Assembly (NCBI GenBank): GCA_013396915.1
Contig: VWZL01000166.1
Span: forward strand, 1,240,001-1,304,000
From: Stercorarius parasiticus
Taxonomy: Eukaryota; Chordata; Aves; Charadriiformes; Stercorariidae
DNA: 64,000 nucleotides
Direction of reading: 5' to 3'
Within the stretch, counting starts at the first letter, position 1. Each line of letters begins with the position of its first letter. This document shows positions 1-10,748 of the stretch, in pieces. The notes beneath the pieces are model-generated. The model had not been told where the DNA came from, made no database searches, and was given only the letters and a program-made list of their open reading frames with translations. Made by a program: the position numbers and the translations under genes.

Positions 1-1022
1 CTAAACCATTCAGGACTTCTTTCCAAGAAGATGACCTCACCATAAGCACGGTAGTAGCAAATGTCCCTTGGTGCATTGGTAAGGAATGGTGAGGAAATCC
101 TGCGTGTTCTCTACATCCCTGCAAAGTTCATGCAGAGGGAACCCAAAAGCCTTTCTTTCACTTTGGGTATCCCCACAGCCAAATGAATGTATATGGTATA
201 AATGCCCTTATTTACATAGTCTGAATGTACAGATGAATTTACAGGGACTTCCGGCAGCTGTGCCCAGTGCATGGCCACCAAGGGCAGAGACAGCCCCCTG
301 GCCCTTGTGAGCACTGGGACTGCCTGGGGCCAGCACCCCAAAGGCCTTCCTCCGAAGAATGCTGGGCGGAGGGGTGGCAGGTTGGGCTGTGCAGGGGTGG
401 CCCATCACCCCCATGCCACAATGCCACCACCTGGCAATGCAGCAGTCACAATGTCCCGGGGCAGGATAAAAGGGAGCATCCTTTTGTGTCTCACTGCCAG
501 AGATGGTCTGAGGCAGCCTGAAGACATCTAAGAGGAAGTCCTTGAGAGCTAGTGGAATTACTTGGACGGGGCTGAGGGAGGAAGATCAGAGACTGGATGA
601 GGTTGCTGGAGGTTCTCCGCTGCAAGGCCAGCTCCCAGTGGGGCACTCAAAGCTCATCTGAGGGACAGAAATCCTTTTCAGCTGGATAGCAGTGGCAAGT
701 ACAAGGGAATGCCTTCTTGAGGAGCATTGTAGAGCTCGCCATCTTCATCCCCTGCGGAGCCAGTGGTAGCAACTGTAAGAAATGGGATGCAGAGATGCTG
801 CAAGGGGTGCCAGTGCTTTGGAGCACCCACTGGTATCCTGCCAGGCACGGGAAGCATTCTTGCCCCCAAGGTCGATCAGGCCAAGGGCCTTTGGCCACTC
901 TCAGAAGCCTCTGAGTTGAGGGAGAATAGGGCTTGGGCATCTCTTGGGAGGCGTGACCAGCCTGCGTGAGGAGGAGGCAGGTCTTGCTCACATGCTCAGG
1001 GAATAGCCGATCGCCAGCGCTG
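1..1022 (+). other. GC-rich intronic DNA, no gene recognised
   Basis: This is the left edge of the window, within the TPK1 intron that precedes the exon at 10.5 kb. It is visibly richer in G and C than the DNA after 3 kb. Several short open frames occur on both strands, but they overlap one another, are rich in Pro, Gly, Cys and Trp as expected for chance frames in GC-rich DNA, and match nothing I know. There is no clear splice-site pair around a conserved frame. Confidence 0.6.
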
Positions 1023-1535
1023 GGGTCAGGAAGGAATTTTCCCCCGGGGCAAATTGGCACTGCTCCCCGGGGGTTTTTTGCCTTCCTCTGCAGCATTGAG
1101 CATGACCACTTGTCAGGCCTCCTCTGCTCCATTTTGGCTAGGTTACTGCCTGCTGCTCATGCACCACGAAGATGGCCTCTCGTGCCCTGCAGCTGGGGGG
1201 AGGAAGGCTTTTTTTTCCCCCCAGGGTGGGCTAGCAAATGTCTCTGGGGTTTTTTTGCCTTCCTCTGCAGCATTGAGCACGGCCCCTTGCCAGGGCTCCT
1301 TTGGGCCGTTTTGGCAAGGTGCCTGCTCCTCATGCTCCACGCAGGTGGCCCTCGTGCCCCGCATCCGGGGGGAGGAAGCTTTCTGCGTGCCCAGGGGGCC
1401 CCCGGGAGCTGCTTCGTGTCCTCTGTAGCATTGAGCACAGCCCCTTGTCAGGGCTCCTTGGGGCCCTTTCGGCTCGGTTCTTGCCTGCTGCTCTTGCACC
1501 TCCAGGGCACCACTCGTGCCCTGGCTCTCTCGGGC
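1023..1535. repeat. GC-rich tandem repeat, three diverged copies of ~160-177 bp
   Basis: Three related units follow one another at about 1023-1192, 1193-1367 and 1368-1535. The anchor AGCATTGAGCA recurs near 1092, 1269 and 1427, giving periods of about 177 and 158 bp. Each unit also carries a GGAGGAAG-like or GGAAGGAA start, a (C)TTGTCAGG/CCAGGGCTCC block, TTTTGGC/TTTCGGC, GCCTGCT(G/C)CTC and CTCGTGCCC. The units differ by substitutions and small indels, so the array is not recent. I do not recognise a named family. The 284-codon open frame over this region is a by-product of the repeat. Confidence 0.8.
1041..1073. repeat. Perfect GC inverted repeat
   Basis: CCCCCGGGG at 1041-1049 is the reverse complement of CCCCGGGGG at 1065-1073, with 15 nt between. 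It could form a very stable hairpin. It lies in the first unit of the tandem repeat; the other two units keep only fragments of it. Confidence 0.75.
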
Positions 1536-1830
1536 TCTCTTGCCCACTGCAAGCTTGGAGCGGGAGTGAGCTCTGCTCTTCCCTTGGCTCCATGGGGTTC
1601 TTGCTTGGGCAAAACAGCCTCTGCTTGGAAGGGCTCCAGGCTCGATGCACCATCCGGAGCTGCCATTTCTCAGCTCTCCCCGCGGGCAATACAAGTGCAG
1701 GGCAGGCACGGGAGCGCTTTTCAGGCATCACTGGCCAAGAAGCACAGCGGTGGAGCAAGTTTTGGAAAGGAAAAAGTGTGCTTGTCGTTGATACGTCATA
1801 CTTCAGAAAATACCCCATGATTCCACACAC

Positions 1831-1906
1831 TCCTCGTCGTCTTCTTCTTCTTCTTCTACTTCTCCTTCTTCTTCTTCTCCTCCTCCTTCTTCTTCTTCTT
1901 CTTTTT
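1831..1906. repeat. (CTT)n/(CCT)n polypyrimidine microsatellite
   Basis: A run of TCT, CTT and CCT triplets covers about 76 bases, with a few G or A interruptions near the left end. From 1859 to 1906 the + strand is pure pyrimidine. On the other strand it reads as GAA/GGA. It creates a poly-leucine stretch in one frame that should not be taken as protein. Confidence 0.92.
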
Positions 1907-2849
1907 GTTTTTGTTTGTGTGGTTGGTACCGATGCTCATTCTTCCAAGTTCTCACTCTTCAGGAAACAGGGAGCACCTGGCCTGTATTCCTGCTGCTTCT
2001 TTCCATGCCTCTGGGGCTTCCCTTTGCCAGGCTGCAAGGGATGTTTTTTAAAGCTCAACTCAAGAGTACATCAGCCTGCTCCTAGATACACATGCACATT
2101 GTGTTAGTGCATTGGCTCTGAAACAGGTTCGGATAAACAAAATCCTGTTTCCACTTGTAGCCTTTGTGATTTTTGTCCTTGGAACTGTTTTTGGAGCTGA
2201 AAACCCTCTAGCATTTCAGGCGAATAACAGTCTTATCCTTATTTGACTCATGAGTGCACTGAACTGAACCAAACCGAACCAAGTAGAACAGAACAGAGTA
2301 ATTATGCTCTATTACGCCTGGAGTTCTGCATGACGAGCCCTGACCTAGGCCTGAGGGCTCCATCCCGGAGAGCAGCTCTCTGCAGTGCAGGTCCCAGGCC
2401 CACCCAGGAGACAGGGGCAGAGACGGGCACACCTACAGCATCCCCCAGGCAGGGACTGACGGCCCCAGGCCGAGCTGAGACACGGCCCCTGGGCCCTTGG
2501 CAGCAGACGCTGGGGGTGGGGGTCCCAGGGGAGGCTGCTCCCACACACTCAGGCCTGTGAGCACCCCCAGCAGCCTGGCAGAAGGAGGCTTGCGCTGCTC
2601 ATACGCTCTCCTGGGGCCTTTGATGGTTGGCCACTTTGGAGACAAGAGTATTGGGCCAGGTGGACCTTCGTTCTGAGGGAGCACTGGTGGTCTCAGGCTC
2701 TTGTGGTTTAGCTTCTTTTTCCAAAGGAAACAGCTCAGGTATTTCTAAAAATGAGTACAGGGAGAAAAAAAAAATCCGCAGGGATTTGCAACCATTTAGT
2801 TCAGTAGCATGTCCTGCTTCAGGCTGAGGGCTTGATCTTTGAGCCTCAC
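1907..2849 (+). other. GC-rich intronic DNA between repeats, nothing recognised
   Basis: The stretch holds a short (GAACC)-like repeat around 2262-2290 and a GC-rich block from about 2330 to 2600, with overlapping spurious frames on both strands. I see no conserved coding segment. After about 2700 the base composition falls to the AT-rich level of the rest of the window. Confidence 0.55.
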
Positions 2850-3075
2850 TAGAGTCAGAGATGTGAGGTTTTGCCATCCTGTGGAAGTTCAAGCATGGCA
2901 TTAAGGGCATTGTCCGAATTTCTCTTAAACACTGACAGGCTTGGGGCATCGACCACCTCTCCAGGAAACCTGTTCCGAGCTTTGACCACCCTCTCATAAC
3001 CCTTCTTCAAAGCCTGTTGTTGTAAAGCAGAAACTATTTCCCTGTCTATTGAAAATAGATACAGTTTCTTATCCT
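2850..3075 (-). mobile_element. CR1 LINE 3' fragment, old, antisense
   Basis: Read on the minus strand, the stretch carries the CR1 3'-region order: a gagggtggt block, then GAACAGGTTTCCTGGAGAGG, GATGCCCCAAGCCTGTCAGT, TTTAAGAGA and GGACAATGCCCTTAAT. These are hallmarks of the avian CR1 3' end. The usual last part with TTGGACTAGATGATC is missing or too altered to see, so the left boundary is approximate. The element is dead and 5'-truncated, opposite in orientation to TPK1. Confidence 0.85.
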
Positions 3076-6000
3076 GGGTCAATGAATATCTTCATAATAA
3101 CGGCAAATTATTCCTTCCTGTTATAGTGCACAAAAAGGGAAGCTAAAAACTGTCTCAAAAGTTCATTCTTCACTCCTTCAAGCCTTTCTCTTTCTTACCT
3201 AGAGGTATGTGAGAGTAACAGTCGGAAATGAGAGGGAGAAAAGAGCATTTGTGAGATTCCCCAGCTCAGTGCAAAGAACTCTGGCCATCAGTTTGTTTTT
3301 ACCAAAGGAATTACAGAGACCGGGCCTTTATGAAGCCTCTAATCCTAACGTGAAGCCCCTGAATATGAAGCCAATTTCTACTAAAAGGATGGTGCTACGT
3401 AAGAGGATTTGTGGGCTCATAATTTGCTGCATGATGTAATACATACAAAAGCAAGGGCATCACATGGAGGTAGATCGAGGAGCACAAGAAACTATAAGAA
3501 GGTGTTGACCAGCAACCTGTTGATCATTCTTCTTGCTCATGTAGTAGAGAAGACTTCTAAGTGAGATTTTGGAGGAGAGAGCTACAGAGATTTGCCAGTA
3601 TATCTGGGAAGACTTCTGAGAAGAGATAAACAGATTTGAATTTTAGGGAAGTCACAAAGGCACCTGCTACAACAGCCAGCCAAGATTCAGGTGGTCAGTA
3701 GCTGATAAAAGGAAAAATTAATCAATTAATCTCTTCCCAGTAAATAGGACGCGATAGGCTCCATCACAGGATGGACCGTGAAGAACTCTGTGAAAGGGAA
3801 GACAGATTAGCTGTAATAGGGAAGAGAAAGCAAGATGCATAGAGGAAGCAACCTCATCGGAGCAACCCAGACAAGAAAAAATATGTATCAAATATTGTTG
3901 TATAGCATATGTTAATAAACACTGATGTGCATTAGGCTTGGTAACCACACTTTTTTTCTTGTATAGCAACAGAGCCTAAGTACTTTCAAAGAACAAAACA
4001 AAACAATCCTAGCACTCTATACTTGCACAAAAATTCCCTGTATTCTTACATAGCATAAAGGTGCTTTCCAGCAATGCTTAGTGTCCTGGTTTGAGGACAC
4101 TTAAGTATTCCTAAGTCCTTAGTAATTCAGTGCTATGAAGAAAAAGTTGTTTCTTACCGCAAGTTAGGTGAACAATATCCTGTCTTTTAAATTAACTCCC
4201 ACACTTCTCTAATACCAGGGAAAATGTAGTCTAGGTAGAAGAGATCCTCTGGACTCTTCTCCTGTAGAAATGCACAAAAAAGAATGAGCAGTGACACTAA
4301 ATGTGGTGTCCAACTGGTGGATGGTGAGAAAGATTATGCTGTAATTTTCATCACTTAGGAATTATAGAATATTAGTGCCCTTAGTAAAGACCCCTCTAGC
4401 TTGACAATTTAACTGCAACATTGCATAATAATTATACAGGCAATACGAAATCTTCAGCAGCTTGTCTACTTTTCACTCTTATCTGCAATCTATTATACTC
4501 TGTAGTCTCATAAATGGATATAAAGAAAATGGTTCTGATTTTTTAGGGCATCACTAAAAATGCTAATTAAAACCATAATGATGGGCCTGCTGAGAATAGG
4601 GCATCAACTGCACAAGCTCAAGGATAAAATGTCACACCGGGCCAGTGTAAGGCTTGCTTGAATTTAGAGAAGCACCAGCCAGTTCTTGGTTATCATAGTT
4701 TAACACTGCATTTGTGGTGTATTTTGCATTGATTTATGGTAGACTGAAGAAAATGTTGTGGAATTTCATTTGCAAGTGGGAAGTTTCAACAGAATGAGTT
4801 TTTCTTTAGAGTTGTATTCAGAGTAGAAGAAGAATTAGTATTTATGGCATTTGTCAATCTTTAAGATATGTCTGTGAAAAGAAATTAAACCACCCAAACT
4901 CCCTTTTAAAGTAGCTTTTATATTCCCAGATACCTTATTTGCTTGATACAGTGTTTTCATCACTTCATTTGTGTGCATGTTAGCAGCGTCTATGCTGCTG
5001 GCAGTTTTAACTGCTTGCAGTCGCCAGAGAGAAATATAGTTTTGCATTTTTTGCACCTATGATTGCTGTTTTCTTGTCAGTCATATAGGCTTGACTGCAG
5101 AAGATAGAGAATTGGTTTTACTTGCTCATGCTGCAACAGGTGATGGGCAAACAAGGGATGCACCTATTGTGCTCAGTAAAACATGTCATCGATATTACAC
5201 GATAAGTGTACTCTCAGGAGGGTTTTACTAGGCCTGTAGAAAAAGTTCATGTGCGAATGTATGAAAGTCCAGGATCATTTGCTCTTTGGGGATAATTTGT
5301 ATGTTAGATATACAGTAGCAACCACTTCAATGTATAACCTCAGGTTATAGTAAATCTTTTCGTTTTAGTGACACCTCCACAGGGATTTCTTTCCATACCC
5401 TTACCATAAATTGGTTTGAAGCAGATGTGTTCATTAATTGGGCCTAATAATGATTATAATTTATTCTTTTTCTACTGCCTGGGATTTTAGTCACTATAGA
5501 GTCATCATTTTATGAAGTGCTCCTCTTGAAGGGTAGGCTTGGTGGGGCTCTGTTTTGCAAATAACCGACACACTGATGTCTATCCATTTCAGTACAGGAG
5601 CACTACTAACATTTGATAGTAAAGATCAGCAGGGTTGGGTCCAACATTTCTGAATGTTGTTTTGCAGTACAATAAATTTGCTAGTTTTTCCATACGAGTT
5701 TAAGCAGTCATTGATATGATATACAAGAGCTTTTAGACTTCTAAGTTTTCACTGGAACTATGGATACTTTTTATTTTCAACAGCAACAAAAAGCCTGGTT
5801 GGCTCAAATAATGCTCTGTGAATAGCATTCATGTAATAGCAACTTGGCATTATATATATTTTTTTGAAAAGACAACTGATGATATTTTAGGGTTATAACA
5901 AAATAGTTCTTCTTAAATACATCCTTTTAGAAAAATTGGCTGTTCAGAATCTCAGCCTAAAAGCTTTTGTTATTGTTAAGTCAAGCTCTTACACAACTAA

Positions 6001-9000
6001 TGATTAGTAGAAATATTTCTAGAACTTTGTTTTTACTTTATTGCCAATCATGATATTTGATTTTAAACATAAATGTTCTCAGTTTGGTTTCATCCTTGTT
6101 CCTTTCCTCCTCCTCTCTTCTGCAGTCTTTGGTGATCGTGTTGATTTCCACCCATTTCCCGAGTCTTTTGCCTATATGTCATTTTCTACACCCAGATGTT
6201 TATGTACTAAAACAGACTGTGGGTTTTGCCTTTTCCCTGGGTAACACTATGACATCTGCATTTAGTTTTTGCTGCTGCTTTTGTTTTCAAGTATGTGCTG
6301 CCATCTATGGAGTAATTGTTGAAATAAAGCTGATATAAAAAGATGTTTTATCAAAAGATTATGGAAAACAAGACCTAGCTAGTGGAGGAGGTATCATAGG
6401 GCAGTTGGCCAGATCTCAAGAAATCCTGTTTCTCTGTAGTCCCAGATCTCATGGCAAGCACAGGTGAAAGTGTACTGTTGAGAAAAATCAGCGATTTGTA
6501 GGAGTTAAGTTATTGAGTAGATTTATTTATACTGGACAAACTATCAGGTCAGCCTGAAAATTAGAATAAGGTTGCTTTGTCCTCTAATCCTGTATCTCGT
6601 TCCTTTTCCTTCCCCATTACCTTTCACATGTCCTAGTCCTTCAGTTCAAGATCTGTTTATTATATCTTTCTTCATTTGTTTTTTTAAGCTTAATTTTAAT
6701 TCCTTATTCTTCCCCAGCATCTTGTTAACAAGCTTCATGCCTCTCCCCTGTGTCCAGTTTCAACCTGCCAGGTTCCAGGTTTCCCTCCTTTAGGTCCCTT
6801 CAGAATGCAGTACAGAAGATCAGTCCCCATTCTCTCTCTCTTTCATAACATTTTGTCATTTGATATCTATTTTAGAATATACATTTATTGCAATACATGT
6901 ATTCAAGTTGGTCTGAAAAGCACTTGGAGAAGTAATTTTCTCTATACTTTTATGAAGTGCCCGTGGGGTATCTGTGCACACATAGACGCTATCAGCTTTT
7001 ATCTTGATACTTGTTCATATGCTTTTCAGCTTGCAAATTTTTGACTAAGGATTTTAGCGCCTTATAACCTTGGATAGGGTTAGGTATATGAGTGCCTGGC
7101 AATCGGATTTCTATTCATTTGAGTTAGGAGATGTAACAGAGAACAACTATGTCTTTAGGTCTTTCCTTGGCAACAACAGTGTTGGAGTGGGGGTAGATGT
7201 AACCGCTACTGCTTAAATGCTTTCTTGTAACACAAGACATCGGATTCAAAAGGAAAAGTTTAACCTATATGGATGAAGCATTCTTAAAAATATCTTCTGA
7301 CATTTTCTTCTTATTGCTGAACTTAGAAATTGATCTTATTTCCCAGCATCAGAGACAAAATGAAGAAAAAAAAAATCAATGCTGAAGATTGATCAATGTT
7401 TTTCAAAACTGACTTAATAAGATAAAAATCAATGCATCTGTATTCTTTGCCATTATTTTATCACCAGTATCATTCAAACATGGTAATATTTGATTCTTTA
7501 GTTAAATGTGAAAATATTTCAGTTGCCTCCTACAGAGGCAAAAAAAACTTGAGGAGGAGAGATTTATTAGTCAAACTTTAGTTTTCTTTTTAATCCTAAT
7601 TTTGGAACTTTGAGTTCTACAGAAACTGAAAACAGTGTCATATTTTAAGTGCCAGTATATAATTTTTCCTTTAATCACAGAGATTTAAATAGAACAAATT
7701 ATTACTTGTATTTGCAAATTACAAGCTCTGATCCTCCCTTCCTCCTGCAAATAGCAGTTCCGTCTTGCTTGGTTGAAAGATCTGTACTTGAAAACTTGAA
7801 GATAAGCTTGGGCACCTCATTACCCCTGTGGCGAACTCGCAGTGTTTTGGCTTTAGAGCCTTACTGTACAAATGCCTTGTCTGATTAATCTTTTTTTGGC
7901 AAAAATGAGGAGGTCATTTGGGGTTTTTTTGTTTTTTTTTTCCTCCTCAGTGACCATTTCCCTTTTCTATCCCTGCTGTCCCCAATAATAGTAAGATCCT
8001 ACACTGATATACTTAAAGAAAAGTCTTTAAAACTGCCTTTTGTAATAACAGTGAACCAATCTCTAAGCCATGAGTTTGGCTTAAAAGTTGAGAGGTATTT
8101 TAAAAAATAATTTGCCTTTTAATATTTCAGTTCCTATTTACTTGCTGTCTTGGGTTTAGCCCTTTGGGCTCCTAGTTTGAAATTTCTCATAACAACTGAG
8201 GGCTAGAAAATGTCCTTTAAGGAAAGAAAGTCAAGATTCTCACATAATCGCTGGGATGTGTGAACTGAGATTTTTGGGGAATATCCGGCAGCGAAAGACT
8301 CCTGATAAAATCCTAGATATTGGCAAACCTCTGCTAATGACATCTTTTGTTTTAAAGTTTTATTTCATGAGAACAGAAAGACAGATTTCTGCGTAAATGT
8401 CTTACTGAATTTCATCCCTATCTGTAAGATAGGCCAGGATGTCATAAAATAGGAAATACAAAGACAGTAGTAGGTAGACAGAGTTTTTGAGAATACAGGA
8501 CTTAATGAGGTTCTCTGTCAATCCAGTTACTTTTACCTCTCTTTTTCATATTCCTTAACTAATTGATAAATGTAGTGAGTTTGCTGCTGTCCCTGAGTAG
8601 CTCTGAGCAGTGATATGTACATTCATTGGGAAGAGTCCTTCTCTTCTTCATCATAAAATTCATTATAGACAATATCTGTGATCACATAACAAGAGAGCTT
8701 GTACTTGTACTTCTCCTCTCCCTTTCCTCCTCCCTCCATACTGTGAGAGAGAAGCAGCATGGCATATTGCATAGCTAAAAGGTTATCAAGCCTGAATTTG
8801 TTACACCTCTGAATTTGTCAGGCAAGCATTCACAACCACTATAGAAATACACGGCTCATCACCACATGAAGCTGGACACCCTGAGAAGATAGATGATATT
8901 GGATTGGTTTTCTTGATGCTCTGCAAACAATCAAACAGGCTTAAGCTATGCAATCTGATGCTCCCTAATTGACAGCTTTTCCAAGGTTCATTTGTTAACT

Positions 9001-10430
9001 GAGAGCATGACATGTATTGAAGTTGTTTCTTCATAATGCATTTGGCATTAACAGGAGAAGCTGTCGAATGCCTCAGACATCAACATCTCAGCAATAAGAT
9101 ACTTCGCCTCCAGTGTTGACTTTCTAACAACTAGTGACTTTATATTTCAAAGGACATTTGTAATGAGCATATGAGAGGACAGGACATAAGAAAAAAGCTT
9201 AAATACGTTCCCCAAAAGGAAATTTGTGAGAAAGTATTTTTGCTGCTTGGGACATTTACTTGAGTTTTATGGGTCAACTGTTCTTTTTTCTTTTGGTATA
9301 AAACCTTGCTTTCTTGCTTAACAAAGTACTTGCTGAATACTCATTGGGTTGCAGAGGGTTCCTTTATTTTGGTAGATTAATAAGTTGGCATATCTGATTT
9401 TATTTATAATGATGAAAGATTTGTGTGTAAAAGACATGCTCAAGGGTTTAACTTGCCTGTGCATCCACAAGAAAATAAAATAAGACCCCAAAGAAACTTC
9501 TATTTCAAAGAATTCTAACCGTACCCCAGATGAGGCCCATGTTTGTTTGAAAGAATAAATTACCTGTGCAGAAGAGAGCAGACAATGATTTCTCCACTGA
9601 TCTTGTCACTGTTTTGCATTTACTGTTTTCTTGTAGCTAGTTTTCATAAACACTTTCTTAGTTTCTTAGAACACAAACTGTGCCAGAACTCTAACATTCA
9701 GCTTCTTTTCTTTTTCATTCTGTAAAAGATTTCCACTATCTACTCTTCTTTGCAACTGTTCATATGCTGATACCTGGCAAGAAATACACCGTCGTTAAAA
9801 ACTGCTGCTTCTTCTGCATCCCGTGAAGTTGATAGTTACAAGATGAATTTATCTTAGATGTACAAAAAATGTCTTTTAATTTCACTTTGTTGTTCTTATT
9901 TAGCGTAAGCATGTTATTCTAAATATTTAGCTTAATTTCTCTAGCACCTAGTTAAGTTTCTGCATGTATTACTGCTTCTGGGAGGAGTACGTCCCTGGAG
10001 AAGTGCATGAAATTTTACAGATGTTGTCAAAAGAATGAAGGAGTTTCAGTGGTGCTTTGACTAGCATTGTTTAGGAACTGAAACACAGCTGTTTAAATGA
10101 GGGAAAAAAATGGAATGAATGGGTCAGGATGCCTTCATTTCACACGAATAAAGAGACTAGTTTTGACAGAAATGCCTTTTCAAAAAATGCCAGGGAAGAA
10201 TGAGCAAAGCCAGATTCTGCTTGGAAAAGCCCAGAAACAAACTTTTTGAAAGCCCTGATGTCTGGAACCTAAACACGTGTCTCTCCTCCCTCTGTAAACA
10301 TGAACAACCTGAATTCCTGCAGCCAAATATTCCTGAGCCTTTGGGACACATTCTGGACCAGTCTCCATCTAAATACTTAATGTTTTATTTGCAAGGTCTG
10401 TTGGCAAATGCTGTTTGAGTCCCTGTCAAG
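3076..10430 (+). other. TPK1: TPK1 intron, upstream part; no gene seen
   Basis: AT-rich intronic DNA up to the branch-point region of the TPK1 exon. It holds only short chance frames and small homopolymer runs, for example a T-rich stretch at 7919-7942. I looked for the preceding TPK1 exon (which should encode a GGLAGRFDQ-like motif) and did not find it. No repeats beyond the antisense CR1 just to the left were recognised. Confidence 0.7.
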
Positions 10431-10461
10431 CACTGACTCCAGGTGCCCTTCTGTCTTGCAG
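10431..10461 (+). other. Splice acceptor and branch-point region of the TPK1 exon
   Basis: The acceptor reads CTTCTGTCTTGCAG and ends at 10461. A good branch-point match, CACTGAC, has its likely branch A at 10436, about 25 nt upstream of the AG, a normal spacing. The pyrimidine tract between them is moderate, broken by AGGTG. The site fixes the exon start, since the open frame and the TPK1 match begin with the next base. Confidence 0.85.
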
Positions 10462-10573
10462 GGCAAGCACAAGCTGTATGTAGACACGGGACTGGAAGGT
10501 GCCTGGTGCGGCCTTATCCCCGTCGGGAGCTCCTGTGAGAGCGTGACCACAACAGGCCTCAGATGGAACCTCA
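10462..10573 (+). CDS. TPK1: TPK1 internal coding exon (thiamine pyrophosphokinase, penultimate coding exon)
   Basis: TPK1 transfers pyrophosphate from ATP to thiamine in the cytosol, making the cofactor thiamine diphosphate. Translated from the first base, the 112-nt exon gives 37 codons plus one base with no stop. It contains [10 protein letters not shown], then WCGLIPVG, then [10 protein letters not shown]. These match, with few substitutions, the part of vertebrate TPK1 just before the final exon (about residues 168-205 of the 243-residue human enzyme, from memory), inside the C-terminal thiamine-binding domain. The exon starts in phase 0 after a CAG acceptor and ends in phase 1 before GTAAGTGAG. 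The rest of the gene is not visible: no earlier exon lies in the 10.4 kb upstream and I could not find the short last exon in the 53 kb downstream. Reading through the donor would add Ser-Lys and then a stop. Nothing suggests a pseudogene: the frame is open and both splice sites are good. The identification is by recall of the family, not alignment. Confidence 0.93.
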
Positions 10574-10582
10574 GTAAGTGAG
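10574..10582 (+). other. Splice donor after the TPK1 exon
   Basis: The sequence after the exon is GTAAGTGAG, close to the ideal U1 match. It cuts after the first base of a codon (phase 1), so the next exon must begin with the last two bases of that codon. If the donor failed, translation would stop two codons into the intron. Confidence 0.9.
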
Positions 10583-10723
10583 ATGTCTCCGGGACGGTGG
10601 GTTTGACGTTATTCTAACCTCACATTTACACCAGCCTCACCCGTGCTGAAAGGCCTTATGTGTTTGGTGGTCAAATGTGGCATTGAATCTCTACCAGGCC
10701 ATTTTTTTCTAGATATGAAGTTT

Positions 10724-10748
10724 AAAAAAAAAAATATATATATATATT
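10724..10748. repeat. A-run followed by (TA)n
   Basis: An 11-base A run is followed directly by TATATATATATATA. It lies about 150 bp after the TPK1 exon, in the intron. Confidence 0.9.

Noticed and set aside
966..1820. 284-codon open frame, the longest in the window
   Set aside because: It follows the GC-rich tandem repeat, has repeat-driven Leu/Pro/Ser/Cys-rich composition, has alternative long frames on both strands over the same bases, and shows no domain or splice context.
1301..2107. 268-codon frame containing a poly-leucine run
   Set aside because: The leucines come from the CTT/CCT microsatellite; the rest overlaps the tandem repeat in another frame.
2500..2545. GGGGGTGGGGG cluster as a G-quadruplex
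   Set aside because: Only three G runs of three or more fall within permitted loop lengths; the fourth is GG.
4080..4110. GTGTCCTGGTTTGAGG resembling another bird LTR start
   Set aside because: About 12 matching bases only; no downstream LTR sequence follows.
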